Assembly: GCA_020632795.1 (NCBI GenBank)
Contig: JACKEV010000008.1
Span: 881,452-945,451, forward strand
Direction of reading: 5' to 3'
DNA length: 64,000 nt
Source: Alphaproteobacteria bacterium
GTDB lineage: Bacteria > Myxococcota_A > UBA796 > CAJQPC01
Shown: in pieces, positions 1-8,320 of the stretch
Layout of the letters: the number at the start of each line of letters is the position of its first letter
Position numbering within the stretch: position 1 is the first letter of the stretch
The notes under the pieces: generated by a model
The model's input: the letters and a program-made list of their open reading frames with translations, nothing else
Database searches by the model: none
Told to the model about the DNA's origin: nothing
Program-made: the position numbers and the translations under genes

Positions 1-317
<317 letters not shown>

Positions 318-331
318 AGCCCATCCCGACA

Positions 332-358
332 AGAGGGAGCCTCCACAGGGCTCCCTCT
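332..358. terminator. Bidirectional terminator-like hairpin between convergent genes
   Basis: A perfect 10-bp stem (agagggagcc / ggctccctct) with a 7-base loop sits between the stop of the Gly-rich gene and the stop of the ferredoxin gene on the other strand. It lacks a long T run but is well placed to end both transcripts. Confidence 0.7.
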
Positions 359-378
359 CACACTTCAGGGCCCCTCGC

Positions 379-831
379 TCACTCCCCGCGGATGGAGTCC
401 GGGTCGAACAGCTCGAGGATCTTCACCCGGGCGCCGGGGCCACGGATCTTGGTGTAGCAGCCCAGCCGCGTGTTGGGGGAGGCGGGCGGAGCGGGCTTTC
501 GCGCCCGACCTTCGTGGGGCTTGCCGTCGAGCGCGTCCTGCAGGGACTCCCGCTCGGCGTCGGTCATCGGGCTCAGGCCGGCGCTGCTGACGATCTCGAC
601 CCGGCAGGTGGCGCAGTGCCCGTCGGGGCAGGTGCCGCCTGCCCGGCGCCCGGTGCTGATGGTGATGCCGTGGGCGTCGGCGGCCATGAGCAGGGAGTAG
701 TGCTCCTCGGCGTGCACCACCTCCTCGGTGCCGTCGGGCAGCAGGAAGGTGACGGGGTAGCGGACGATCTCAGCGCGCTCGGGCTGGCCGAGCAGGCTCT
801 TGAGGCGTCTGCGGATCTTGAAGGGCGTCAT
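379..831 (-). CDS. 2Fe-2S ferredoxin domain protein
   Basis: A protein of 150 residues with a plant-type [2Fe-2S] ferredoxin fold. Cluster ligands are visible as TCPDGHCATC around residues 68-77 and a fourth Cys in LGCYTK near residue 124, giving the usual C-x4-C-x2-C...C spacing. It would be a soluble cytoplasmic electron carrier; no reductase or partner oxidoreductase lies next to it, so the redox partner is unknown. A short basic N-terminal segment and a Pro/Lys-rich insertion before the last Cys make it longer than a minimal ferredoxin. I chose the ATG at 831 because GGAG lies 6 bases upstream; the GTG 15 bases further up has no ribosome binding site. Confidence 0.85.
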   Translation of the reverse strand: MTPFKIRRRLKSLLGQPERAEIVRYPVTFLLPDGTEEVVHAEEHYSLLMAADAHGITISTGRRAGGTCPDGHCATCRVEIVSSAGLSPMTDAERESLQDALDGKPHEGRARKPAPPASPNTRLGCYTKIRGPGARVKILELFDPDSIRGE

Positions 832-891
832 CTTGGCTCCGTCCACGCTGGCCGAGAGTCTATCGCAGCGCAGGGTACCCCATAGCCCGCC

Positions 892-1413
892 CTACTCGGA
901 GAGGCGCTCCAACAAGGCCTCCACGGTGCCGAGGGTGGCGTTCTCCACCCCGGCGCGCTCCAGGCTCTCCGGCAGGTAGTGGGAGACCCGGCAGTGCACG
1001 GTGAGGCTGACCTTCGTGCCGGGGCCGGCCGGCTCGATCCGCCAGATCGAGGTCATCTCCTGGAAGGCCGGCCCCCCCACCATGTCCTCGACCCAGCCAT
1101 CGGCGGTGGCGCACCGCAGGCTGTCGAAGGTGGAGGGCAGGAAGCCGAGCCGGACGTATTGGCGCACCAGCGTGCACGCGCCGTTGCGCTCCAGGACCTC
1201 CTCCGAGGTCACGTTCGGGGACAACCCCCCCCCGAGGATCGCCTGGTCGAAGGCCGCGCGCAGCGCCGCGGGGGGCTGGCTCAAGGTCGCGCTCGCGGTG
1301 ACCTGGTCGCCGCTCCAGTGGGTGGTGACGGGCTCCCCGGCCCACGCCGCCGGACTCAGCGCGAGCGCTGAAGCGGCGCCGAGGCGTCGCAGGGACGCGG
1401 CAGAGCAGGACAC
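892..1413 (-). CDS. Exported SRPBCC/START-like protein
   Basis: 173 residues with a GTG start preceded by CGGAGG. The first 25 residues form a Sec signal peptide ending in AWA-GEP, so the mature protein is periplasmic or secreted. The rest has the length and alternating pattern of a START/SRPBCC ligand-binding domain (for example ATASLTLSQPPAALRAAFDQ-like opening, a central GWVEDMVGGPAFQ and a late basic strand KVSLTVHCRVSH). Such domains bind hydrophobic ligands in a cavity; no ligand can be read from the sequence. It lies 46 bases downstream... on the same strand as the ferredoxin gene but with no sign of coupling. The family assignment is by pattern only. Confidence 0.5.
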   Translation of the reverse strand: MSCSAASLRRLGAASALALSPAAWAGEPVTTHWSGDQVTASATLSQPPAALRAAFDQAILGGGLSPNVTSEEVLERNGACTLVRQYVRLGFLPSTFDSLRCATADGWVEDMVGGPAFQEMTSIWRIEPAGPGTKVSLTVHCRVSHYLPESLERAGVENATLGTVEALLERLSE

Positions 1414-1489
1414 GGGGCCTCCGGGGTGAGCGTGGTCGGAGGCCAGGATACACCGGAGCCAGGAATTGTCCGGTCAAATTTCGGCGTGG

Positions 1490-2833
1490 CTACTTCGCCG
1501 GGGCCGGCAGGGGGGCCGCGCCGCCCTCTCCCCGCGTCAGGAGCGCGAAGTACGCCAGCGAGCCCAGGTACAGCAGCGTGCAGGCGATCGAGGTTATGTA
1601 GGAGAACTTCGTGAAGAACTCCAGCCACGACAGGTCCGCCTGCCCGAAGTTCTTGTAGAGCAGCAGGGCCACGCTGCCCAGGTAGCCGAAGGCGTCGGTC
1701 ACGTAGATCATGAAGCCGGCGGTGCCCACCACGCCCAGCGCGGCGATCAGGCGATCGAACAGCACGCAGCCGTAGGGCACATAGGCCACGTAGAGCCCCG
1801 TCCCCACCGCCACCATCCACAGGGTCGGGTCCAGGACCCCCGCCTGCCACGCGAAGGTCGCCACGCCCACCAGCGCGGTCCCGCTGAGCATCAGGCCGTG
1901 GACCACCAGCAGGGCGGTGCGGTTGTTCTTGATGACCATCAGCAGCGCCAGGCTGCCCAGCACGATGACGGTCACCGGGATCTCCGACCAGGTCAGGATC
2001 GCGGCGGACTCGGTGCCCAGCGCGTCCCAGATCTCCCGGGCGAAGTTGTCCCGGAAGTCCCGGTAGGCGGTCAGCAGGATGTAGAGGGAGGTCAGGCAGA
2101 AGAGCCCGGGTGCGTAGGACAGCACGAAGGCGGCGCGCGCCTTGCCGTCCATCGGCTCGCGCTTGGTGCGGGCGGCCTCGTCCTCGGCGCTGGGCGGGGG
2201 GAGCTGGGCGAGGCCCCAGACCGCGACGAGCATGATCGGGAAGAACAGCGCCCCGGTCACGAAGGGCATCCAGAACTCGGGCACCCCCAGGGTGTCCATG
2301 GTGAACTGCCCGACGGACTTCACGAAGCCCGAGGCCACGATGTAGGACGCCGAGAGCCCCGCCCCCAGCACCTCGGAGACCTTCCGCCCCTCCAGGAAGC
2401 CGAACACCAGCCCCCAGACCATGCCCAGGGGGATGCCGTTGAGGAACATGCACAGCGGCTTCCAGGCCACCGGGGCGATCGCGAACAGCAGCAGCGACGC
2501 CCAGGCGAAGCCGATCACCCCGACGATGGCCGCCGCGCGCCCCGCCCGGGTCATCTCCGAGATGACCTTGATGCCCATGAACTTCGAGAGGCAGTACCCG
2601 ATGACCTGGGAGACGATCAGGATGATCTTGAAGTCGATCGGCGGGAGGAAGCCCACATCCCAGGTGCCCTCGAAGGCGCCCACGGCGAAGGGCTTCCGGA
2701 AGGCGTACATGCAGAAGTAGGTCGAGAACGCCGCGACGATGGCGAAGGCGGAGAAGGCCACCGGGTGAGCGTTGGAGAGCCAGTTGGTGACGGGGCTCGG
2801 GGTCCGATCGTCGGTGACGCGCGGCTCGATCAT
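1490..2833 (-). CDS. 12-TM transporter, major facilitator type (DUF5690-like)
   Basis: 447 residues with twelve clear hydrophobic segments. The opening TYFCMYAFRKPF motif, the loop FGFLEGRKVSEVLG after segment 4 and a hydrophilic central linker (about residues 205-235, PPPSAEDEAARTKREPMDG) fit a major facilitator superfamily carrier; the MYAFRKPF start recalls DUF5690 proteins, which are MFS-like. Substrate unknown. The ATG at 2833 is preceded by GAGGA at good spacing; an upstream in-frame start adds only low-complexity residues. It is downstream of, and co-directional with, the SirB-like gene (87-base gap), so the two could be co-transcribed. Confidence 0.75.
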   Translation of the reverse strand: MIEPRVTDDRTPSPVTNWLSNAHPVAFSAFAIVAAFSTYFCMYAFRKPFAVGAFEGTWDVGFLPPIDFKIILIVSQVIGYCLSKFMGIKVISEMTRAGRAAAIVGVIGFAWASLLLFAIAPVAWKPLCMFLNGIPLGMVWGLVFGFLEGRKVSEVLGAGLSASYIVASGFVKSVGQFTMDTLGVPEFWMPFVTGALFFPIMLVAVWGLAQLPPPSAEDEAARTKREPMDGKARAAFVLSYAPGLFCLTSLYILLTAYRDFRDNFAREIWDALGTESAAILTWSEIPVTVIVLGSLALLMVIKNNRTALLVVHGLMLSGTALVGVATFAWQAGVLDPTLWMVAVGTGLYVAYVPYGCVLFDRLIAALGVVGTAGFMIYVTDAFGYLGSVALLLYKNFGQADLSWLEFFTKFSYITSIACTLLYLGSLAYFALLTRGEGGAAPLPAPAK

Positions 2834-2920
2834 GGCGGTCCTCGGGGGCAGACGCGGGAGGTTGTCACAGCCGCCGCCACGAGGCAAGCGACGGTCCGGT
2901 GTCCGCGACCCCGGGGCGGA

Positions 2921-3292
2921 TCAGAACGGCTTCGCGCCCGCGAGCCACGCCCCCGCGAGCCCCAACAGGGGCAAGGCGATCAAAAGGGCCCGGGCCAGCC
3001 CGGGGCTGCGGAAGGGCAGGGCCAGGGCGGCGGCCACCAGCAGCCACAGCGTCAGCTTGGCGTGGACCCAGCCCGGCAGGCTGTGGATCATGCCCGACTT
3101 TGCCAACATGCCGAAGCCGCCGACCAGCACCAGCAGCAGCCCCGTGCCGTGCGCCGCGCCGGTCAGCTTCCGCGCGACGTCGGCGTCCTTCGTGCCCCCG
3201 TTGAGCGCGTAGTACGCGCGCCCGGCCAGCGCGGTGAACACGATGAACAGACCCAGGAAGTGGACCAGCTTGTAGGTCGGATACTCGAACAC
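2921..3292 (-). CDS. SirB-like four-helix membrane protein
   Basis: A small integral membrane protein of 123 residues with four hydrophobic helices. The start YKLVHFLGLFIVFTALAG, the GTGLLLVLVGGFGMLAKSG segment and PGWVHAKLTLWLLV are the pattern of the SirB / DUF-type inner-membrane proteins, whose function is poorly defined. GTG start with GGAG 5 bases upstream. Divergent from the amidotransferase gene with a 115-base gap that must hold both promoters. Confidence 0.65.
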   Translation of the reverse strand: MFEYPTYKLVHFLGLFIVFTALAGRAYYALNGGTKDADVARKLTGAAHGTGLLLVLVGGFGMLAKSGMIHSLPGWVHAKLTLWLLVAAALALPFRSPGLARALLIALPLLGLAGAWLAGAKPF

Positions 3293-3407
3293 GGAGACTC
3301 CGGGACGGGACAGGACACATACCGCGTCGCCGCCGCGCGGTCCGGAGGCGTGCGGGTCGCGGATGGGATAGGCTTACGGCTTCGCGCAGCAGGTGGAGTC
3401 CTCGCCG

Positions 3408-4160
3408 GTGCCTCGCTCCAAGATCCGCTTCCTGCTCCTGCAGGCTCGGAACCCCGACGATCCTGTCCGTGACGAGGAGCGCGACGCCTTCGCGGAGCGC
3501 CTCCACGTCGAGCCGGGGCAGATCCGGCGGGCCTGCCTGCTCACCGAGAACGTGGACATGCGGACCCTGCAGGGGGCCGACATGCTCCTGGTCGGCGGCT
3601 CGGGCGAGTACTCCGTGCTCGACGACCACGACGGCATCCGGGCCGCCAAGGACTTCCTGGCGGAGGTCGCGGATCGGGGCTTCCCCACCTTCGCGTCCTG
3701 CTTCGGCTTCCAGCTCATGGTCGAGGGCCTGGGGGGCCGCGTCATCACCGACGAGCCCAACGCCGAGGTCGGCACCTACCAGCTCTCGGTGACCGAGCAC
3801 GGGGCGAACGATCCCCTGTTCGGGCGCCTGCCGATCCACTTCCAGGCCCAGCTCGGCCACAAGGACCGCGCCGAGGTGATGCCCGAGGTGGTGGTCAACC
3901 TCGCCCGCAGCGCGCGGGTGCCCTACCAGGCGCTGCGCGTCGCCAACAAGCCCGTCTACGCCGCCCAGTTCCACCCCGAGCTGAGCTACGCCCGCAACCG
4001 GGGCCGCCTGGAGCGGTACTTCGACTACTACAGCTACGTCTTCGGGGACCACGAGGCCCGCCGCATGCTCGAAGAGGACTTCCGGCCCAGCCCCGAGGCC
4101 TCCGAGCTGCTGGACCGCTACGTCCGCATCTTCCTGCTGGACGAGGACCCGGCGAGGTGA
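3408..4160 (+). CDS. Class I glutamine amidotransferase-like protein
   Basis: About 250 residues with the fold markers of a triad (class I) glutamine amidotransferase: nucleophile in ASCFGFQ near residue 105 and the catalytic His-Glu in AAQFHPE near residue 190. GuaA-like proteins of this stand-alone sort hydrolyse glutamine or a gamma-glutamyl group and often act in catabolism of glutamyl conjugates. A C-terminal extension of some 50 residues (YFDYYSYVFGDHEARR onward) follows the domain. I chose the GTG at 3408 because GGTGGAG lies 9 bases upstream; a GTG at 3393 is also possible. The stop overlaps the next gene by four bases (GTGA), so the two are translationally coupled, which links it to gamma-glutamyl metabolism. 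Confidence 0.8.
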   Translation: MPRSKIRFLLLQARNPDDPVRDEERDAFAERLHVEPGQIRRACLLTENVDMRTLQGADMLLVGGSGEYSVLDDHDGIRAAKDFLAEVADRGFPTFASCFGFQLMVEGLGGRVITDEPNAEVGTYQLSVTEHGANDPLFGRLPIHFQAQLGHKDRAEVMPEVVVNLARSARVPYQALRVANKPVYAAQFHPELSYARNRGRLERYFDYYSYVFGDHEARRMLEEDFRPSPEASELLDRYVRIFLLDEDPAR

Positions 4161-5641
4161 TCGGCGGGGCGGTCGCCGCGGGCAGCCCCTACACCGTCGA
4201 GGCGGGCCTCTTTGCCCTGGCGCGGGGCGGCAACGCCGTGGACGCGGCGGTCGCCGCCCAGCTCGCCGCCTGCGTCGCGGAGCCCCTGCTCACCGGCCTG
4301 GGTGGGGGCGGGCTGGCCATCGTGCGGACCCCCCAGGCCGAGGTCGAGGTCTGCGACTTCTTCTCGGACGCCCCCGGCCGCGACGGGCGCGTCGGCGGCG
4401 AGCGGGTGGAGGTGGTCATCGACTTCGGGCCCACCACCCAGGCGTTCGCCGCGGGGGCGGCGTCGGTGGCCGTGCCCGGCCTGCCCGCGGGCATCTGGGC
4501 GCTGCACCAGCGCCACGGCCGCCTGCCCATGACCACGCTGGTCGAGCCCGCCGTTCGCATGGCCCACGAGGGCGTGGCCGTGCTCAAGGGCTTCGAGCGG
4601 GTCGCCGCGCTCCTGTGGCCCATCCTGACCCTGAGCGCCGAGGCCGCCGCGCTGATGGGCGTCGACGGTCGCCCGCTGCGCGAGGGGGACACCTTCCGCT
4701 GCCCCACCCTGGGCGACACCCTGGCGCGCTTCGCCGTGGAGGGCCCCGCCCTGTTCCGTACCGGCGACGCGGCGGCGGCGATGCTGCGGGCCCTGGGGGC
4801 GGAGCGCTGGCTCTCCGAGCCCGACCTGACCGAGTACGCCCCCGCGTTCCGACGCCCCCTGGGGGTGGAGCAGGGCGGCGTGAAGCTGTGGGTGCCCGGC
4901 GCGCCCAGCCAGGGCGGCGCGCTGACTGCGCGGGCGGTGCTGGCGCTGTGGTCCAAGGGACCGCTGCCCCCCCCGCTCACCGCCGCCCACGTCGTGCGCA
5001 TCGCCGCCGCGATGGACGCCGCCGAGCGCGGCCGGCCGCCGGACTGGCCGGCTCGCCTCTTCGAGCAGGGCTTCGTGCCCCGCTGGCTGGGGGCCGGCTA
5101 CACCACCCACGTCTCGGCGGTCGACGGCGAGGGCCGCGCGGTGGCCATCACCAGCTCCCTGGGCGAGACCTGCGGGCTGCTGGTGCCGGAGACCGGCGTG
5201 CTCCTCAACAACTTCATGGGGGAGACCGACGTCAACCCGCCGGACTTCCCCCGCGCCGCCGGCTCCCGCCTGATGACCATGTGCTGCCCGACCCTGCTGG
5301 AGCTGCCCGACGGGCGGGTCTTCGCGATGGGCTCGGGGGGCTCCAGCCGCATCCGCTCGGCGGTGCTGCACGGGCTCGTCTACCTCTCCGAGAACGGCCT
5401 GACCCCCGCCCAGACCGTCCAGGCCCCCCGCGCCCACTACGAGGAGGGCCTCCTGCGGGTCGAGACGATGGAGCGGGAGCCCGCCGAGGTGGCGCGCCTG
5501 CGGGCGCAGTTCCCGGACCTCGTCGCCTTCGACCAGCCCGGCATGTACTTCGGCGGCCTGCACATCGCCGGGGTGGGGCGGGAGGGCTTCGAGGGGGCCG
5601 GCGACCCCCGGCGCTCCGGGAGCTTCGGCTGCTTCGCGTAG
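4157..5641 (+). CDS. ggt: Gamma-glutamyltransferase family protein
   Basis: 494 residues of the N-terminal-nucleophile gamma-glutamyltransferase family, which cleaves gamma-glutamyl amides such as glutathione after self-cleavage into two subunits. Visible are the start GNAVDAAVAAQLAACV, the autoprocessing site with catalytic Thr in GYTTHVSAVD near residue 318, LNNFMGETDVN and the oxyanion/substrate loop MGSGGSSRIRSAV near residue 395. It is shorter than the usual 550-580 residues and has no signal peptide, so unlike E. coli Ggt it is probably cytoplasmic. GTG start overlapping the amidotransferase stop; the pair may process one gamma-glutamyl compound. It converges with the DUF4476 gene with only 5 bases between stops. 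Confidence 0.85.
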   Translation: MIGGAVAAGSPYTVEAGLFALARGGNAVDAAVAAQLAACVAEPLLTGLGGGGLAIVRTPQAEVEVCDFFSDAPGRDGRVGGERVEVVIDFGPTTQAFAAGAASVAVPGLPAGIWALHQRHGRLPMTTLVEPAVRMAHEGVAVLKGFERVAALLWPILTLSAEAAALMGVDGRPLREGDTFRCPTLGDTLARFAVEGPALFRTGDAAAAMLRALGAERWLSEPDLTEYAPAFRRPLGVEQGGVKLWVPGAPSQGGALTARAVLALWSKGPLPPPLTAAHVVRIAAAMDAAERGRPPDWPARLFEQGFVPRWLGAGYTTHVSAVDGEGRAVAITSSLGETCGLLVPETGVLLNNFMGETDVNPPDFPRAAGSRLMTMCCPTLLELPDGRVFAMGSGGSSRIRSAVLHGLVYLSENGLTPAQTVQAPRAHYEEGLLRVETMEREPAEVARLRAQFPDLVAFDQPGMYFGGLHIAGVGREGFEGAGDPRRSGSFGCFA

Positions 5642-5646
5642 GCCCG

Positions 5647-6354
5647 CTACGCCTCCCGGAACATCGCCTGGATCTCCCGCTTCTCGGAGGAGAAGGTCAG
5701 GTGGTCGTTCAGGCGCCAGGCGTTCTCGGGGTCGACCACCGAGCCCCGCAGCATGCGGGCGGCGTCGATCTTCTCGGAGGAGAAGGTCAGCGTGTCCAGG
5801 AGCTGGCCGAGCTGGTGGATGGTGATGGCGTAGCGGCCGGGGATGGCGCGCACGAGGTCGAGGCGGTCCGAGGAGAAGGGCTCGTCGTCGATGGCCCGGA
5901 CGAGCGCCGTGAAGGCGCCGGGAGACATCATGGGGGGCCCGCAGTCGACCACCGGGGCGGGGACGTGGTGGGCGGGGCGCACCGGGTAGGGGTTGACGCC
6001 GTAACCGTAGCCGTAGCTGACGGTGGTGGTGAGGTCGGCGCCGTGGGGGTAGGGGTCGAGGCGGACGGGCAGGGCCATCGTCTCCAGCTTGACCGTCACC
6101 AGGGCGCGGTCGCGGGCGGAGAGGGTCAGCCGGGCGTCGGCGGGCAGGGCCACCTCGGTCCAGGCGATGAGGCGGCGATCGGGGCCGCGCAGCTCGACGA
6201 CGTGGCGCCCGCCGGCCAGCTCGGGGGCCACCTGGACGCCGCCGGCGCGCACGGCGGGGGCGCCGTCCACCCAGACCTGGGCGTGGGGGGCGTCGCGGAC
6301 GAGGATCTCAGCGGCGTCGGCGGGGGCGGCGAGGGCGATCAGGAGCGGGAGCAT
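5647..6354 (-). CDS. DUF4476-containing exported protein
   Basis: 235 residues. A short hydrophobic N-terminus ending ADAAEI looks like a signal peptide, followed by a PEGA-like beta region (HAQVWVDGAP...GGRHVVELRGPD) that usually decorates secreted proteins, a Tyr/Gly/Pro linker (YGYGYGVNPYP) and a C-terminal DUF4476 domain with the repeated Phe-rich motif LTFSSEKI...LNDHLTFSSEKR. DUF4476 is common in myxobacteria; its function is unknown. The ATG at 6354 has a near-perfect GGAGGAC ribosome binding site; the longer upstream reading frame is not supported. Divergent from the cyclase gene. Confidence 0.75.
   Translation of the reverse strand: MLPLLIALAAPADAAEILVRDAPHAQVWVDGAPAVRAGGVQVAPELAGGRHVVELRGPDRRLIAWTEVALPADARLTLSARDRALVTVKLETMALPVRLDPYPHGADLTTTVSYGYGYGVNPYPVRPAHHVPAPVVDCGPPMMSPGAFTALVRAIDDEPFSSDRLDLVRAIPGRYAITIHQLGQLLDTLTFSSEKIDAARMLRGSVVDPENAWRLNDHLTFSSEKREIQAMFREA
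5680..5790. repeat. Two identical 21-base copies inside the DUF4476 gene
   Basis: The 21-base string beginning cttctcggaggagaagg occurs at 5680-5700 and again at 5770-5790. Each copy encodes LTFSSEK and is itself partly self-complementary (cttctc / gagaag). The copies mark the internal repeat of the DUF4476 domain. Confidence 0.9.
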
Positions 6355-6522
6355 CGTGTCCTCCGGGGTTCGGGTTTCGCACCGATGGACGGCGCCCGCG
6401 GCCGGAGATTCGGTCGAAAGGCATCCCGAGTTGTCACCGGGTGTCAGCAGACTTCGGACCTGAGGGGCTGACGCTGGGGCGGCGGGGATTACACTGGTCT
6501 CCACCCCTTGCGGAACGCGCCC

Positions 6523-7695
6523 GTGTCATCCACCGAATGGTCGCCCACGCCGACGGCGCTCTGGCTGCTGCGGGAGGGCTGGCAGATCGCGGACTCGGAG
6601 CAGCTCGCCGAGCAGGTGAGCCTCCGGCTCCAGGCTGAGGGCCTCTCCCTGATCCGCGCGTTCTTCGGCATCCCTTCGCTGCACCCGCTCTACTTCGCCA
6701 GCGCGGCCATCTGGCGGCGGGACCGGCCTGGGGAGTACCTGCTGGGGGCGCACCGGGACCGGCGGGGCGCGCTGCTGGGCACCAGCCCGCTGCGGGGGCT
6801 CGAAGAGGCGACCGAGGTGCGGCACCGGCTGGACGGCTCCGAGGACGTGAGCTGGTCCGACGTGCTGGTGCAGTTCCGGGGCGAGGGGGGCACGGACTAC
6901 GCCGCCTTCACGCTGCCCTTCTTCGGCCAGCAGAACGGGGTGGCGTCGTTCGTGACCGACGCCCCCGGGGGGTACACCGAGGCCGACCTGGACCGGCTCC
7001 GGCGCCTGCTGCCCGCGCTGGGGCGGGTGCTCGACCTGCGCTCGGTGCACGACACCGCCACCAACCTGCTCAACACCTACGTGGGCCGGGACGCGGGGGA
7101 GCGCATCCTGCGGGGGCGCATCCAGCGCGGGGACGTCGAGCGCATCGACGCGGCGATCCTGTTCTGCGACCTGCGCGGCTTCACCGCGATGTCCCGGCGC
7201 CTGGACGGCGACGCCCTGGTGGGGACGCTGAACGCCTTCTTCGACGCGGTGGCCGAGCCGGTGACCCAGCGGGGGGGCGAGGTGCTCAAGTTCATGGGGG
7301 ACGGGCTGTTGGCCATCTTCTCCAGCGAGCGGCGCGGGGGGGCGGAGGCCGCCTGCGCGGACGCGATCGCGGCGGCCGAGGAGGCCCTCGACGCGCTGGA
7401 GGCGGGCAACGCGGCCCGGGAGGCGGCCGGGCTGCCGGCGCTGACCTGCGGAATGGCCCTCCACCTGGGCGAGGTCTTCTACGGCAACATCGGCGCGGCG
7501 GATCGCCTGGACTTCACGGTCATCGGCGCCGCGGTGAACCTGGCCAGCCGGCTGGAGGGGCTCTGCAAGCAGCTTGAGGTGCCGCTGGTGATGTCGGCGG
7601 ACTTCGCGGCGCGCTGCGGGCGGCAGCCCCGCTCGCTGGGGTCGCACCGGGTCCGGGGGCTGGAGGAGGCGGTGGAGGTGTTCGGGGTGGGGTAG
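6523..7695 (+). CDS. Class III adenylate/guanylate cyclase
   Basis: 390 residues. The N-terminal half (about 1-185) resembles the GAF-like sensory region seen before cyclase domains. The C-terminal cyclase domain (about 195-375) keeps the catalytic set: metal Asp in FCDLRGFT, KFMGDGLLAIF with the second metal Asp and substrate Lys, and DFTVIGAAVNLASRLEG with the base-selecting Asp and the transition-state Asn/Arg. The Lys/Asp pair favours ATP, so cAMP is the likely product. It has no transmembrane segment, so it would be a cytoplasmic signalling enzyme. GTG start at 6523 with a weak GCGGAA upstream; a TTG 15 bases earlier is possible. Confidence 0.85.
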   Translation: MSSTEWSPTPTALWLLREGWQIADSEQLAEQVSLRLQAEGLSLIRAFFGIPSLHPLYFASAAIWRRDRPGEYLLGAHRDRRGALLGTSPLRGLEEATEVRHRLDGSEDVSWSDVLVQFRGEGGTDYAAFTLPFFGQQNGVASFVTDAPGGYTEADLDRLRRLLPALGRVLDLRSVHDTATNLLNTYVGRDAGERILRGRIQRGDVERIDAAILFCDLRGFTAMSRRLDGDALVGTLNAFFDAVAEPVTQRGGEVLKFMGDGLLAIFSSERRGGAEAACADAIAAAEEALDALEAGNAAREAAGLPALTCGMALHLGEVFYGNIGAADRLDFTVIGAAVNLASRLEGLCKQLEVPLVMSADFAARCGRQPRSLGSHRVRGLEEAVEVFGVG

Positions 7696-7699
7696 GAGA

Positions 7700-8320
7700 T
7701 CACGCCTCGGGCGGGAGCAGCCCCTCCATCAGCCTGTAGACGTGGGAGCCAGTCGCTTGCGGCCAGCGGTCCAGTGGGTTCATGTCGAGGGCTCGCGCGC
7801 GGGACGTGGCGGCGCGGACGGTCGGCGTGGTGTAGCGCTCAGACTGGAGGCGGGTCTTGTTGTAGGAGCCTGCGACTGCACGCAGGGCTCGGACACACGC
7901 CTCCGCGGTCGTGGCGTCGATCCGGTCCACGAAGTGCAGGAGGAGCCAGGCCTCGAAGCAGGGGTTGCTGACCGCCAACCGGTAGCCCTTCTTCGTGGCC
8001 TCGGCGCAGACCTGGCTCAGCCCCTTCTCCCCCCAGCGATCGACGTCCAAGGACAGCCAGCGCTCGTCCATGGGCTCCAGACCGACCTGGAAGTCGTCGA
8101 GGCGCTGGAGCACATGGTGGGGGCTTGACCGGTTGTCCTCGCCCGTGGCCAGCACATGGACCTTCACCCGGCTGCGGTCGATGACGGCGTTGCGTTGGAG
8201 GATGTCGAAGTACTGGGGGCCGGCGTACCGATCCTCTGTCGCGACCAGGATGAGACGGGCGTCGCGGTGCTGGACCTTGCGGTCCATCAGCCCGGTGCGG
8301 CGGATGAGCGGTGGGCTCAC
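7700..8320 (-). CDS. RloB-like protein (AbiLii family)
   Basis: 206 residues of the RloB family. The pattern is the family's: an early acidic signature followed by GPQYFDIL (ATEDRYAGPQYFDIL), SSPHHVLQRLDDF, a middle acidic segment DERWLSLDVDRWGE, and the hallmark AVSNPCFEAWLLLHFVD near residue 120. RloB proteins accompany an AAA ATPase in the RloAB and lactococcal AbiL abortive-infection modules; a TOPRIM-like nuclease fold has been suggested for such partners, which I cannot confirm. GTG start overlaps the ATPase stop by four bases (GTGA), showing tight coupling. Confidence 0.8.
   Translation of the reverse strand: MSPPLIRRTGLMDRKVQHRDARLILVATEDRYAGPQYFDILQRNAVIDRSRVKVHVLATGEDNRSSPHHVLQRLDDFQVGLEPMDERWLSLDVDRWGEKGLSQVCAEATKKGYRLAVSNPCFEAWLLLHFVDRIDATTAEACVRALRAVAGSYNKTRLQSERYTTPTVRAATSRARALDMNPLDRWPQATGSHVYRLMEGLLPPEA

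Noticed and set aside
1466..3472. Long plus-strand reading frame of about 668 residues
   Set aside because: It lies opposite the transporter and SirB-like genes and has the Arg/Gly/Pro/His-rich composition typical of antisense frames in 70% GC DNA.
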